NCBI GenBank assembly: GCA_012735135.1
Contig: JAAYHY010000074.1
Coordinates: 1 to 53,240, forward strand
Length of the DNA: 53,240 nucleotides
Source: Bacillota bacterium
GTDB taxonomy: Bacteria; Bacillota; UBA4882; UBA10575
Direction of reading: 5' to 3'
Shown here: in pieces, positions 25,331 to 34,350 of the stretch
Layout of the letters: each line of letters begins with the position of its first letter
Position numbering within the stretch: position 1 is the first letter of the stretch
Translations under genes and position numbers: made by a program
Notes under the pieces: model-generated
The model's input: the letters and a program-made list of their open reading frames with translations, nothing else
Told to the model about the DNA's origin: nothing
Databases searched by the model: none

Positions 25331-28001
25331 GATGTTGGTGATCGATGGGCATAGCCTGGCGCACCGCGCCTTTCATGCTTTAAAGGATCAGCAGTTACGG
25401 ACTTCGGAGGGCCTGCCGACCAGCGCCGTTTATGGCGTGGCGACGATGGTCCTGCGTTTGCTGGAGGATGAAAACCCCGATTATTTGGTGGTGGCCGAAG
25501 ATTTGGGGAAAACCTTCCGGCATGAAGCCTATGCCGACTATAAGGGAACCCGGAAGGAGATGGATGAAGAGCTCCGGGTTCAAATGCCTTATATTAAGGA
25601 GTTCTATGAGAGCCTGGGGGCCCGGGTGATTGGGGTCGCCGGCTTCGAAGCCGATGATGTCATCGGGACCATGGCCTGTCAGGCCCAAGCGGAAGGGCTC
25701 CAGGTTTGTATTGTGACCGGGGACAAGGATGCTTTCCAATTAGTGGCCGACGGGGTTTGCGTCTACTATACCCACCGCGGGATCACCAATCTCGTCCGGG
25801 TGACCGACCGTTACCTCCAGGAAAAACATGGTTTGACCCCCGCCCAGTGGGCCGATTACAAAGCCTTGCGGGGTGACCCGTCCGATAATATCCCGGGGGT
25901 GCCCGGGATCGGGGAGAAAACGGCGGTTAAATTACTGAAAGAATTCGAGAGCTTGGATAATCTGCTGGCCCATGTGGAGGAAATTGCGAATGAAAAGCTC
26001 AAAATGGTGCTGGTGACCCATACGGAAGAAGTCCGGCGGTGGCGGGAACTGGTCACAATTAAACGGGACGTTCCGCTGCCGGTGGCGGCGTCCGCTTGCC
26101 GGTTTAAGATGGATAAAGAGCAATTGGCTGCTTTCTTCCGGAAGCTGGAGTTCAGGAGTCTCCTCGGGAAGGTGAAGAAGGTGAAGGAGGAGGAGGTCCC
26201 GGAAGTGGCGGTGGGGGCGGTATTAAACCCGGAAACCCGGACGCTGAAGGGGGATGATCTCCCGGCCTTCTTGGAAGGGAGCAGCGACCAACCGGTGGCT
26301 GTTCAGTTTTTGGCGACGGCCGCCACCTGGCAACAAGGGGAAGTCTTGGGGGTTGCCCTGGCCAAAGAAGGGGACGAGCCGGTCTATCTCCCGCTGTCCG
26401 GGAGCGGAGCGGCCTGGCCGGAACCGCTGGTCCGCTGGCTGGCTGACGGAGCGACGAAAAAACTGGCCCATGACGGCAAAACCCAGATGCTCTTGGCCGA
26501 TTTTTACGGGGCTTCCTGGGACGGACTGGTCTTTGATACTTTGCTCGCCGCCTACTTGGTGAGCGGCGGCCGGTGGAATCTAAGCCTGGAGAATACGGCC
26601 CATACCCTGCTCGGGTTGGAGCTTCCCGTCCTGCAGGATGAGAAAGGGAAACCGCGGGAGGTCTTTGCGCTACCAGGGAGCTTGCCGGAGGCGGATTTAG
26701 CCGCCGCCGGCGGCCGCCGGACGGCGGCGATCTTAAAACTCCATCCGGTTCTGGCCGCCCGGATCCGGCAGGAAGGGGTCGGCGCTTTATTCTATGAGGT
26801 GGAGATGCCCCTGGTCCGGATCTTATTTGCCATGGAGAAGGCGGGGGTCAAGGTTTCCCCGGAGCGTCTCGGTCTTCTAGAGGAGAAATTTACCCGGCAG
26901 ATTAAAGCGGTGGAAACCGAGATTTACCAATTGGCCGGGGAAGAGTTTAATATTTCTTCCCCGAAACAGTTGGGGGTGGTCCTCTTTGATCGGCTGGGGC
27001 TTCCGGTGGTAAAAAAGACAAAGACCGGATATTCCACCGATGCGGAAGTCCTGGAGGAACTGGCCGACCGGCATCCGTTGGTCCAGAAGGTCCTGGATTA
27101 CCGGGGGTTGGTTAAGCTCAACTCCACTTATGTCGAAGCCTTGCTGGGACTGGCGGCGCCGCCCGATTACCGGATTCATACCACTTTTAACCAGGCGGTG
27201 ACGGCGACGGGCCGGTTGAGCAGCACCGACCCCAACCTCCAGAATATCCCGGTCCGCAGTGCGGAGGGGCGGGAGATTCGGCGTTGTTTTATCCCTAAAG
27301 ACCAGAATACCCTCTTCCTCTCCGCCGATTACTCCCAGATCGAATTACGGCTCCTGGCCCATTTTGCCGGCGATGAAAAGCTGGTGGCGGCCTTCCAAAG
27401 CGACCAGGATATACACCGGCGGACGGCGGCGGAGATCTTCAACCTTCCCGCCGAGGAAGTCAGTTCCGAGTTACGGGCCCGGGCAAAAGCGGTTAATTTT
27501 GGGATCATCTACGGGATTAGCGGGTTCGGGCTGGCGAAGGGGGTTGGGGTCTCCCGGAAAGAGGCGGAAGCCTTTATCGATGCTTATTTTGCGCGGTATC
27601 AAGGGGTAAAAACCTATTTGGAGCAGGCGATTGCCAAGGCCCGGGAGGAGGGTTACGTGACCACGATTATGAACCGCCGGCGCTACCTGCCGGATTTAAA
27701 AGCCCGCAATTTCCAACGCCGCTCCTTTGCCGAACGGATGGCGCGGAATACGCCGATTCAAGGTTCGGCCGCCGATCTGATTAAACTGGCCATGGTCCGG
27801 GTGGATGCCCGTTTGCGGCAGGAAAAACTTCCGGCCACCATGCTCTTGCAGGTTCATGACGAGTTGCTGCTGGAGGTGGACCGGGCGGCCTTACCGGAGG
27901 CGGCCAAGATCTTACGGGAAGAAATGGAGGGTGCCTTTGCCCTGCGGGTTCCTTTGGAGGTTGACGTCAAGAAAGGAGAAAACTGGGGGGATTTAGCCTA
28001 A
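25320..28001 (+). CDS. polA: DNA polymerase I
   Basis: Family A DNA polymerase of 893 residues for repair and Okazaki-fragment processing. The N-terminal 5'-nuclease domain starts with MLVIDGHSLAHRAFHALK and has GVAGFEADDVIGTMA and DPSDNIPGVPGIGEKTA. The central domain lacks the acidic DxE residues of the proofreading exonuclease, as in other Bacillota. The polymerase domain shows motif A LSADYSQIELRLLAHF, motif B RAKAVNFGIIYGISGFG and motif C LQVHDELLLEV. I use the GTG at 25320 (AAGGGGG upstream), overlapping the preceding gene by 11 bases; the ATG at 25332 is nearly as good. Confidence 0.97.
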   Translation: MGNKMLVIDGHSLAHRAFHALKDQQLRTSEGLPTSAVYGVATMVLRLLEDENPDYLVVAEDLGKTFRHEAYADYKGTRKEMDEELRVQMPYIKEFYESLGARVIGVAGFEADDVIGTMACQAQAEGLQVCIVTGDKDAFQLVADGVCVYYTHRGITNLVRVTDRYLQEKHGLTPAQWADYKALRGDPSDNIPGVPGIGEKTAVKLLKEFESLDNLLAHVEEIANEKLKMVLVTHTEEVRRWRELVTIKRDVPLPVAASACRFKMDKEQLAAFFRKLEFRSLLGKVKKVKEEEVPEVAVGAVLNPETRTLKGDDLPAFLEGSSDQPVAVQFLATAATWQQGEVLGVALAKEGDEPVYLPLSGSGAAWPEPLVRWLADGATKKLAHDGKTQMLLADFYGASWDGLVFDTLLAAYLVSGGRWNLSLENTAHTLLGLELPVLQDEKGKPREVFALPGSLPEADLAAAGGRRTAAILKLHPVLAARIRQEGVGALFYEVEMPLVRILFAMEKAGVKVSPERLGLLEEKFTRQIKAVETEIYQLAGEEFNISSPKQLGVVLFDRLGLPVVKKTKTGYSTDAEVLEELADRHPLVQKVLDYRGLVKLNSTYVEALLGLAAPPDYRIHTTFNQAVTATGRLSSTDPNLQNIPVRSAEGREIRRCFIPKDQNTLFLSADYSQIELRLLAHFAGDEKLVAAFQSDQDIHRRTAAEIFNLPAEEVSSELRARAKAVNFGIIYGISGFGLAKGVGVSRKEAEAFIDAYFARYQGVKTYLEQAIAKAREEGYVTTIMNRRRYLPDLKARNFQRRSFAERMARNTPIQGSAADLIKLAMVRVDARLRQEKLPATMLLQVHDELLLEVDRAALPEAAKILREEMEGAFALRVPLEVDVKKGENWGDLA

Positions 28002-28822
28002 TGCCGGAATTGCCTGAAGTCGAAACCATCCGCCGCTCCCTTTTGCCGCTGGTGCAAGGGAAGGTCATCCGGGAAGCCCGGGTTTATTTAACGAAAGCAG
28101 TCAAACCCGCTCCGGAGGAGTTTGTGGCGGAGCTTAAGGAAAAGCGGATCACCGATCTGGAGAGGCGGGGGAAATACCTTATCTTTCTGCTTGATACCGG
28201 ACAGCGCCTGGTCTTTCATCTCCGGATGGCCGGCCGTTTGGTCTGGCAAGGAGAAGCTTCCCCCCTGGCCAAACACACCACGCTGGTTCTGGATTTGATG
28301 GACGGTCATAGCCTCCATTTCGTTGATCCCCGGAAATTCGGGACGGTGGTCTTATCACCGCCGGCGGCGCTCCCCGGCGGCCTCACCGGTTTGGGCCTTG
28401 AACCGTTAACGACGGACAAGGGTGAGCTGCTGGCCGCTTTGGAAAAAGCGGCGGCCCGCCGGTCCGGACCGGTCAAGGGCCTCCTTTTGGACCAAAGCGT
28501 CCTCGCCGGGTTGGGGAACATCTATGCCGATGAGGTTTTATTTGCGGCCGGGATATCCCCCCTGCGCCCGGCCCGGGAGGTGACGCCGGCCGAATGGGAG
28601 CGGATCTACCGGTGGATGATTGAGGTTTTGAATGAATCCTTGGACCACCGGGGGACCTCCCGCCGGGATTATGTGGATGGCCGGGGCGAACCGGGTGATT
28701 TCCAAAATTATCTGCGGGTTTATGGCCGGAAAAAGGAACCTTGTGTCAAATGTGGCAACCAGTTGGTTTATGCCCGGGTGGCCGGGCGCGGCACCCACTA
28801 CTGCCCCACCTGCCAGCATTAG
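28001..28822 (+). CDS. mutM: Formamidopyrimidine-DNA glycosylase
   Basis: MutM (273 residues) removes 8-oxoguanine and formamidopyrimidines from DNA. The protein starts with PELPEVETIRR, giving the catalytic proline and glutamate at the N-terminus. Near the end are the helix-two-turn-helix segment and a C4 zinc finger (CVKCGNQL ... HYCPTCQ). Its ATG shares one base with the polA stop codon, so it is coupled to polA, a common repair pairing. Confidence 0.97.
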   Translation: MPELPEVETIRRSLLPLVQGKVIREARVYLTKAVKPAPEEFVAELKEKRITDLERRGKYLIFLLDTGQRLVFHLRMAGRLVWQGEASPLAKHTTLVLDLMDGHSLHFVDPRKFGTVVLSPPAALPGGLTGLGLEPLTTDKGELLAALEKAAARRSGPVKGLLLDQSVLAGLGNIYADEVLFAAGISPLRPAREVTPAEWERIYRWMIEVLNESLDHRGTSRRDYVDGRGEPGDFQNYLRVYGRKKEPCVKCGNQLVYARVAGRGTHYCPTCQH

Positions 28823-28864
28823 AGAAAACCCCGCCAAAACAGGGGATCAGGGGGGAGAGGGAAG

Positions 28865-29500
28865 ATGTCACCGGGTTTTGTGATTGGCTTGACCGGCGGG
28901 ATCGGGACGGGTAAAACCACCGTCGCCCGGATTTTGGCGGATTTGGGCTGTGCGGTGATCAGTTCCGACCGGATCGGCCACCAGTTATTGGAACCGGGAA
29001 ATGAAGTCTACGAGAAAGTTAAGGCCGAGTTCGGCCCGGGAATTCTTCGCCCCGGCGGGCGGATCGACCGCGCGGCCCTGGGGAAGATTGTTTTCCACCA
29101 TCCCGGACGGCGGCAACGTTTGAACCAGTTGACCCATCCGGAGATCATCGCGCGGGTCAAAGCGGAAACCCGGAGGTTAAAGGCCGCCGGCCGGGATGTG
29201 GTCGTCGAGATTCCCCTGCTTTTCGAGGCCGGTTTGGCCGGAAAGACCGAAATCGGTCTGGATGAGATCTGGGTGGTGGCGGCGGCGCCCGAAATCCAAC
29301 TGGCCCGGGTAATGGCCCGGGGCGGCTTGGGGGTGGAGGAGGCAAAGCGGCGGATCGAGGCGCAAATGCCCCTGGCGGAAAAGATCGCCCGGGCCGATGT
29401 GGTGATTTATAATAATGGGGAGGAAGGGGAATTAAAGGAGGAAGTGGCCAAACTTTTGGCCGCCCGGAAGCGGGCGCATATTTCCCGCTTTGAGGCATAA
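28865..29500 (+). CDS. coaE: Dephospho-CoA kinase
   Basis: CoaE (211 residues) phosphorylates dephospho-CoA in the last step of coenzyme A synthesis. The P-loop is GLTGGIGTGKTTVARIL at the N-terminus and the adenine region EIPLLFEAG and LARVMARGGL follow. The ATG has a purine-rich GGGGGGAGAGGG upstream. A hairpin without a T-run (29514-29543) lies after the stop codon. Confidence 0.95.
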   Translation: MSPGFVIGLTGGIGTGKTTVARILADLGCAVISSDRIGHQLLEPGNEVYEKVKAEFGPGILRPGGRIDRAALGKIVFHHPGRRQRLNQLTHPEIIARVKAETRRLKAAGRDVVVEIPLLFEAGLAGKTEIGLDEIWVVAAAPEIQLARVMARGGLGVEEAKRRIEAQMPLAEKIARADVVIYNNGEEGELKEEVAKLLAARKRAHISRFEA

Positions 29501-29513
29501 AATGATTTGAGGC

Positions 29514-29543
29514 AAGGAATGCCCCGGTGGAAGGGTATTCCTT
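29514..29543 (+). repeat. Hairpin between coaE and the transglycosylase gene
   Basis: AAGGAATGCCC (29514-29524) pairs with GGGTATTCCTT (29533-29543), 11 bp with one G-T pair. No T-run follows, so it is at best a weak terminator or an RNA processing or stability element. Confidence 0.5.
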
Positions 29544-29560
29544 AGGTTAATTGTTGGTGG

Positions 29561-30136
29561 GTGAGGATTATTTTTATCCTTTTGAAAAGACGCCATCTTA
29601 AGCTCGTCCTCTTTATCCTCTTTTTTCTCCTGGGGGTTCTTCTCCATAAGGCCGTCGGCCGTCTTGCTTTCCCCTATCCCTTCCGGGAAGAGATTGAGTT
29701 GGGCGCGGAGTATGCCGGGGTGGATCCGGAACTGGTTGCGGCTTTGATTTATGTGGAGAGTAAATTCGACCCGAAGGCCCGGTCGCGGAAGGGGGCCCGG
29801 GGCTTAATGCAGCTTATGCCGGAGACGGCCTTTTGGATCGGGGCGCAAAAGGGATTGGCTTTGGAAGAAGCCGATCTGGACCGGCCGGAGATCAATCTCC
29901 AGCTTGGCATCGGGTATCTGGGCTATTTATTCCGGGAGTTTAACGGCGACCGGGTGATGGTCCTGGCGGCCTATAATGCCGGTCACGAGAAGGTCAAAAG
30001 CTGGCTGGCCTCCGGCGCTTGGGCGGGGAAGGTTGATGATCTGCACCGCATCCCTTACCTGGAAACCAGGCGTTACGTGGCGAAGATCATGCGGACTTAC
30101 TACATCTACCGTTATTTGTATAAGGACCAGGCGTAA
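29561..30136 (+). CDS. Membrane-anchored lytic transglycosylase (SLT domain)
   Basis: A protein of 191 residues with an N-terminal membrane helix (about 13-29) and a soluble lytic transglycosylase domain (about 42-185). Such enzymes cleave peptidoglycan between MurNAc and GlcNAc. The catalytic glutamate is in ALIYVESKFDP, followed by GARGLMQLMPETA and VLAAYNAG, all typical. The start is a GTG at 29561 with a poor ribosome binding site; a TTG at 29582 is possible. Its place after coaE is also seen in other Clostridia. Confidence 0.92.
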   Translation: MRIIFILLKRRHLKLVLFILFFLLGVLLHKAVGRLAFPYPFREEIELGAEYAGVDPELVAALIYVESKFDPKARSRKGARGLMQLMPETAFWIGAQKGLALEEADLDRPEINLQLGIGYLGYLFREFNGDRVMVLAAYNAGHEKVKSWLASGAWAGKVDDLHRIPYLETRRYVAKIMRTYYIYRYLYKDQA

Positions 30137-30232
30137 GCGGGGAAGAAGGAATAGGGCCGGTCTGAAGCGGGATGGTTCAGGCCGGTGAAGAATAGATTGG
30201 GAAAAATGCGGACAAGCGAGTGTGTGAAAACA

Positions 30233-31579
30233 ATGAAGATTGGTTGGATCTCTTTGGGTTGCCCCAAAAATCAAGTGGACACCGATTATATGATCGGCCT
30301 GGCGGAAGAGGCCGGCTTTACGCTGACGGCCAAGCCGGAAGAGGCCGATATTCTCGTGATTAATACCTGTTCTTTTATTGAAACCGCGACCCAGGAGTCG
30401 ATCGATACCATTTTGGAGTTTGCCGCCTATAAAAAAGACCGGTGCCGCTTGTTGGTGGTGGCCGGTTGTCTCCCCCAAAGGTACGGGCGGAAACTGGAAA
30501 AAGCCCTGCCGGAAGTGGACCTTTGGCTGGGCACCGGTGAGTATTCCCGGCTGCCGGAGTTGATTAAAGCCGCCTTTGCCGCAAAGCAGGGGGAAAAGTA
30601 TTTTGCCCAGGAGCCGGCCGGGTGGTTGCCGCCGGCTTTGGCCGATCGGCCTCTGACCACCACCGGGCCCTATGCCTATGTCAAAATTGCCGAAGGCTGC
30701 GACCACCACTGCCTTTATTGTATCATCCCCCAATTGAAGGGGAGATACCGGAGCCGGGACCCGGAGAGCATCGAGGCGGAAGTCGCCGCTTTGCTGCGGC
30801 GGGGGGTGAAAGAGATTAACCTGGTGGCCCAGGATACCACCGCCTACGGTCAGGACAGCGGCGGAGCCTATAACCTGGCTTCTCTCCTTTCCCGTCTCGA
30901 CCGGTTGGAGGGGGATTTTTGGATCCGGTTACTCTATACTTATCCGGCCTTGATCACCGATGAGCTCCTGGCCGCCATCGGCCAGTCGAAACATGTCTGC
31001 CGCTATTTGGACATCCCTTTACAGCATGTAAGTGACCGGGTGTTAAAAAGGATGGGGCGGCGCGGCTCCCGGGGGGAGATCCGGGAACTAATCGCCAAAG
31101 TCCGCCGGGTCTTACCCGGGGTGGCGATCCGGTCCACTTTTATTCTGGGGTATCCGGGGGAAAGCGAGGAAGATTTCCAGGAACTCCTGGCCTTTTTAGC
31201 CGAAGTGAAGCTGGACTGGGTTGGTGTTTTCCCCTATTCCCGGGAGGAAGGGACGGCGGCCGCCCGTTTACCGGACCAGGTCCATCCGGCGACGAAAAAA
31301 CGGCGGGCCCGGATGGTTCTAGAGCAACAACAGGCCCATTCTTTGGCGCAAAACCAGGCTCTAATCGGCCAGGAATTACTGGTTTTGCTGGAAGAAGAGG
31401 CCGCCCCCGGCCGCTGGCGCGGACGTTCTTACCGGGAAGCGCCGGAGATCGACGGCCTGGTCCAAGTCGAGGCTAATGGCCACCACCGGACCCGGATGCA
31501 AGCGGGGAGTTTTGTCCCGGTCCGGATTGAGGCAGCTACCCCCTACGAGCTCTTGGGGAAAATAAACCCCGGGTGGTAA
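30233..31579 (+). CDS. rimO: Ribosomal protein S12 methylthiotransferase RimO
   Basis: A radical SAM enzyme of 448 residues that adds a methylthio group to an aspartate of ribosomal protein S12. The N-terminal UPF0004 domain starts WISLGCPKNQVDTDYM and includes two further cysteines that bind an iron-sulfur cluster (INTCSF and VVAGCLPQR). The radical SAM motif is EGCDHHCLYCIIP. The C-terminal TRAM domain (about 385-448) ends the protein. LGCPKNQVD separates RimO from MiaB. The ATG at 30233 fits the family N-terminus, although its ribosome binding site is weak; the frame is open to 30185. Confidence 0.95.
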   Translation: MKIGWISLGCPKNQVDTDYMIGLAEEAGFTLTAKPEEADILVINTCSFIETATQESIDTILEFAAYKKDRCRLLVVAGCLPQRYGRKLEKALPEVDLWLGTGEYSRLPELIKAAFAAKQGEKYFAQEPAGWLPPALADRPLTTTGPYAYVKIAEGCDHHCLYCIIPQLKGRYRSRDPESIEAEVAALLRRGVKEINLVAQDTTAYGQDSGGAYNLASLLSRLDRLEGDFWIRLLYTYPALITDELLAAIGQSKHVCRYLDIPLQHVSDRVLKRMGRRGSRGEIRELIAKVRRVLPGVAIRSTFILGYPGESEEDFQELLAFLAEVKLDWVGVFPYSREEGTAAARLPDQVHPATKKRRARMVLEQQQAHSLAQNQALIGQELLVLLEEEAAPGRWRGRSYREAPEIDGLVQVEANGHHRTRMQAGSFVPVRIEAATPYELLGKINPGW

Positions 31580-31647
31580 AGGATATCTTGGTGTTATGGC
31601 GAATTAATCTTTAGCGGGTAATTATTAATATATTGTGGTGATAACCG

Positions 31648-32181
31648 ATGAAAGTGGCCGATTATCTAACGCTCTTGCGGATTATCCTGACCCCGGTCTG
31701 TATTTTTTTTCTCTTTGTCCCGATGGAGCATAAAGAGGTTTATGCCGCCGCCGTTTTTATCGTCGCGGCGTTAACCGATGGTTTGGATGGTTATGTGGCA
31801 AGGCTCCGGAAGGAGACCACCTCCTTCGGGAAGTCTTTTGATCCGATTGCCGATAAAATCTTGATTGGCAGCGCGTTGTATAGTCTGTTTATGTTAGGCA
31901 AGGTTAGTTGGTGGGTAGTTACGGTTATTTTGGCGCGGGAAGTTCTAATCACCATCCTCCGTTCCCAGGCGAAGAAGCGGGGGTTGTCCGTGGCGGCGGG
32001 GATTTGGGGAAAGATTAAGACCTTCACCCAAATTGTGGCGATTATTATGATCATACTTTCCGTCGCCGGCGCCGAAATTGTCCTCTATACCGCCGTCTTC
32101 TTTACTGTCTTTTCCGGCGTGGACTATCTGTTTAAGTGGCGGGGCGCCCTTTTTCCGAAGGAAAAAGGGCCCAAAGGGTGA
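31648..32181 (+). CDS. pgsA: CDP-diacylglycerol-glycerol-3-phosphate 3-phosphatidyltransferase
   Basis: PgsA (177 residues) makes phosphatidylglycerol phosphate in the cytoplasmic membrane. The CDP-alcohol phosphotransferase signature is complete: DGLDGYVARLRKE followed by GKSFDPIADK. Four to six membrane helices are visible, starting YLTLLRIILTPVCIFFLF. It ends 16 bases from the convergent class V aminotransferase gene. Confidence 0.95.
   Translation: MKVADYLTLLRIILTPVCIFFLFVPMEHKEVYAAAVFIVAALTDGLDGYVARLRKETTSFGKSFDPIADKILIGSALYSLFMLGKVSWWVVTVILAREVLITILRSQAKKRGLSVAAGIWGKIKTFTQIVAIIMIILSVAGAEIVLYTAVFFTVFSGVDYLFKWRGALFPKEKGPKG
32146..32170. repeat. Perfect palindrome at the pgsA 3' end
   Basis: GCCCTTTTTCC (32146-32156) pairs perfectly with 32160-32170 around a three-base loop. 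It lies inside the last codons of pgsA, between two convergent genes. It could act as a bidirectional stop signal, although no T-run follows on either strand. Confidence 0.5.
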
Positions 32182-32197
32182 AAATGTTCCGAAAGGG

Positions 32198-33610
32198 CTA
32201 AAGGTGAAAGAAGGTTTTGGTGTGACGGAGGAGGGCTCCTTTAAAATTGCCGATTTTTGGCAGGTATTCTCCGGTGGCCGGGTCGATCCGGTACCGGTTT
32301 TTTATTTTCTCTTCCTCTTGCCGGAGGTCTTTCAAGGCGTCGACCAGCAGGTCGATTTCATTTTTGGTGTTGTAAAAACCGAAACTGACCCGGACCATCC
32401 CCGGGAGCAAGCATTTTCTTCCGGCTTTGGCCAGGTTTTCATAGGAAAGAATCGCGCTTTTGGATAATCCTAAGAGATGATGGACATAAGGACGGGCGCA
32501 GAAGCACCCGTGGCGGACGCCGATACCCGCCTCAAAGGCGAGAAAGGCCGCCACTAAACCGTGGGGGATGCCTTCCAGGTTAAAGGAGATCACGCCGATT
32601 CTGGGGTAACGCTTAGGCGGAGGTCCGTACAGGATAAGGCCGGGTACGGTTTTCAGACGCTCGTAGGCATATTCGGTCAACGCCGCTTCGTAAGCGGTGA
32701 TCCGCTTAAAATCATTCCGGGCCAGCCAGCGGAGGGCGGCCGCCAGGGCGACCGCGCCAATGAGATTAGGGGTTCCCACTTCTTCCCGGTCGGGGAGGGG
32801 GGCAAAAACCACTCCTTCCCTGGAAACGGCAATGACGGTACCACCACCCACTTGGTCCGGGGTTCCGGTCCGGAAGCTCTCCGCCGGACCGCAGAGCACG
32901 CCCGTGCCGAAGGGGGCGTAAATTTTATGCCCGGAGAAGGAGAGATAGTCGAGGGGTTCGGCGCCGTCCGTCCGGAGACGGAGCGGATAATGGGGAGCCA
33001 GTTGGGCGGCATCAACGGCGATTTGGGCGCCGTAATGATGGGCAAGTTCTGCGATGGTTTGCAGGGGGTTGATAATGCCCGTGACGTTAGAAGCGCCGCA
33101 GACGGTGACCAGTTTAATCCGGGGCTGGCCTTTTTTCAGTTTTCTTTCCAGATCGGCGAGGTCCAGGCAGCCGTCGGGGGTTAATTCAATGAACCGGGCT
33201 TGTTTCCACAAGCGCCAGGGCAGGTCGTTGGAATGGTGCTCCATCCAGGTGGAAAGGACGGCCCCTTCTTCGAAAGGCAAACGTTGGGCCAGCTTGTTCA
33301 AGCCTTCACTGGTATTTTTCACAAAGAGGGCGATATACTCGCTGGCCGGGACGCCAAAAAAAGCCATGATCTGACGGCGGGCTTCGTGATAAACTTCGGT
33401 GGAGAGCTGAGACTTGTAGCCGAACCCCCGGTGGACACTGGAGTACCAGGGAAGGAAGGATTGGACCACTTTTACCACCGGCGCCAGGGGCGGGGTGGTG
33501 GCCGCATTATCCAAATTGATGTAGGGCCGTTTCGTGCCGTCGGCTAGGGGAACTTTGCGGTCCAGCCCGAGAATGTCCGCTCGAATCCGGTCATGCCATT
33601 TTTTCTCCAT
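32198..33610 (-). CDS. Aminotransferase class V, cysteine desulfurase-like
   Basis: A PLP enzyme of 470 residues related to SufS/CsdA. The cofactor lysine is in LSFSGHKIYAPFGTG, the substrate-binding INLDNAATTPP is near the N-terminus, and RHGCFCARPY holds candidate catalytic cysteines. It is longer than a typical SufS (about 405 residues), with an extra C-terminal region of about 50 residues, and no suf or isc genes are nearby. So cysteine desulfurase is the closest family but the true substrate is open. AGGAGG sits seven bases before the ATG. It is convergent with pgsA and divergent from the SASP gene. Confidence 0.85.
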   Translation of the reverse strand: MEKKWHDRIRADILGLDRKVPLADGTKRPYINLDNAATTPPLAPVVKVVQSFLPWYSSVHRGFGYKSQLSTEVYHEARRQIMAFFGVPASEYIALFVKNTSEGLNKLAQRLPFEEGAVLSTWMEHHSNDLPWRLWKQARFIELTPDGCLDLADLERKLKKGQPRIKLVTVCGASNVTGIINPLQTIAELAHHYGAQIAVDAAQLAPHYPLRLRTDGAEPLDYLSFSGHKIYAPFGTGVLCGPAESFRTGTPDQVGGGTVIAVSREGVVFAPLPDREEVGTPNLIGAVALAAALRWLARNDFKRITAYEAALTEYAYERLKTVPGLILYGPPPKRYPRIGVISFNLEGIPHGLVAAFLAFEAGIGVRHGCFCARPYVHHLLGLSKSAILSYENLAKAGRKCLLPGMVRVSFGFYNTKNEIDLLVDALKDLRQEEEKIKNRYRIDPATGEYLPKIGNFKGALLRHTKTFFHL

Positions 33611-33692
33611 GACAAAGCCTCCTGCCCTTTTTTCAAAATATACTATGCCTCTGGCCAGGGGGTTGTGAAGCCTTTGCCAACGGCGGGATCTT

Positions 33693-33720
33693 ACGCCGTA
33701 TTTTCCAGCGAATACGTCGT
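33693..33720. repeat. Inverted repeat upstream of the SASP gene
   Basis: ACGCCGTATT (33693-33702) and AATACGTCGT (33711-33720) pair with one mismatch around an eight-base spacer. It lies in the region between the divergent class V aminotransferase and SASP genes and could be an operator. I did not find a convincing sigma-G promoter nearby. Confidence 0.45.
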
Positions 33721-33781
33721 TTATTCCTCGATTTAGCTGGGAAGATTACAAATAGACCATTTAGAAAGGAGGTTCAACAAG

Positions 33782-34114
33782 ATGGCGGCCGGTCAAAAAC
33801 GGAATACCCTTGTTTATGCCCAGGCGAAGAAGGCACTAGACCAAATGAAGTATGAAATCTCCAAGGAACTTAATATCGATACTTCGCCGATTCAGGGTGA
33901 CTACTGGGGATATATGACCGCTCGTGATTGTGGCGCGGTTGGTGGTCATATGGTCAAGCGGATGATCGAAGCGGCGGAAAGGACCCTTTCCCAACAGGCG
34001 GTAGCCAACGTCCAAGCCGGGTTCCGCGCCGGATTGGCTTCCCAGCAGGCTTCCAATAATCAGAATGTCACCAATCCGAACTTAAATCTGAACACGATAG
34101 ATCAATACTACTAA
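33782..34114 (+). CDS. Alpha/beta-type small acid-soluble spore protein
   Basis: SASPs coat and protect forespore DNA and are degraded by the GPR protease at germination. The family core is clear: ALDQMKYEISKELNI (with the GPR-site region) and MTARDCGAVGGHMVKRMIEAAE. At 110 residues it is longer than the usual 60-75, with an Asn/Gln-rich C-terminal tail of about 35 residues. A very strong ribosome binding site (GAAAGGAGG) precedes the ATG, as is normal for these abundant proteins. A structured element and a terminator follow. Sigma-G control is expected from the family, though I could not see the promoter. Confidence 0.93.
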   Translation: MAAGQKRNTLVYAQAKKALDQMKYEISKELNIDTSPIQGDYWGYMTARDCGAVGGHMVKRMIEAAERTLSQQAVANVQAGFRAGLASQQASNNQNVTNPNLNLNTIDQYY

Positions 34115-34115
34115 A

Positions 34116-34231
34116 GCTTTTTGCGTTGTAAACATTAAGGAAAAATCCCAATCCAATCTATAGTTGTTGCTTGGATCCGACGATCAAGATATTGGGTTGG
34201 GGGTAAGCCAAGTAAGGGTAACGCAAAAAGT
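34116..34231 (+). ncRNA. Structured element downstream of the SASP gene, candidate RNA
   Basis: Three nested stems can form. The outer one is a perfect 11-bp helix (34117-34127 with 34220-34230). The middle one is 11 bp with one G-T pair (34147-34157 with 34191-34201). The inner one pairs 34170-34177 with 34182-34188, with one bulge and a CGAC tetraloop. A terminator follows at 34258. It may be the 3' untranslated region of the SASP transcript or a separate small RNA; I do not recognise an RNA family, and no independent promoter was seen. Confidence 0.55.
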
Positions 34232-34257
34232 CCTCCGAAGGAACATAGGCAAGAAAG

Positions 34258-34298
34258 TACCAAGAGGCAGCCCGTGATGGACTGCCTCTTGGTATTTT
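34258..34298 (+). terminator. Strong terminator after the SASP gene
   Basis: A perfect 13-bp stem (34258-34270 with 34282-34294) is followed by TTTT. It also has a T-rich stretch on the minus strand and may end the convergent oxoamine synthase transcript too. Confidence 0.85.
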
Positions 34299-34350
34299 GC
34301 CCGAAACTCAGGATGGTTTTCCCTCCGCCGGAAGGCGAACCCTCCCTCTC

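Noticed and set aside
33720-33781. Sigma-G promoter of the SASP gene
   Set aside because: A GAATA at 33710 could be a -35, but no matching -10 lies 17-18 bases downstream.
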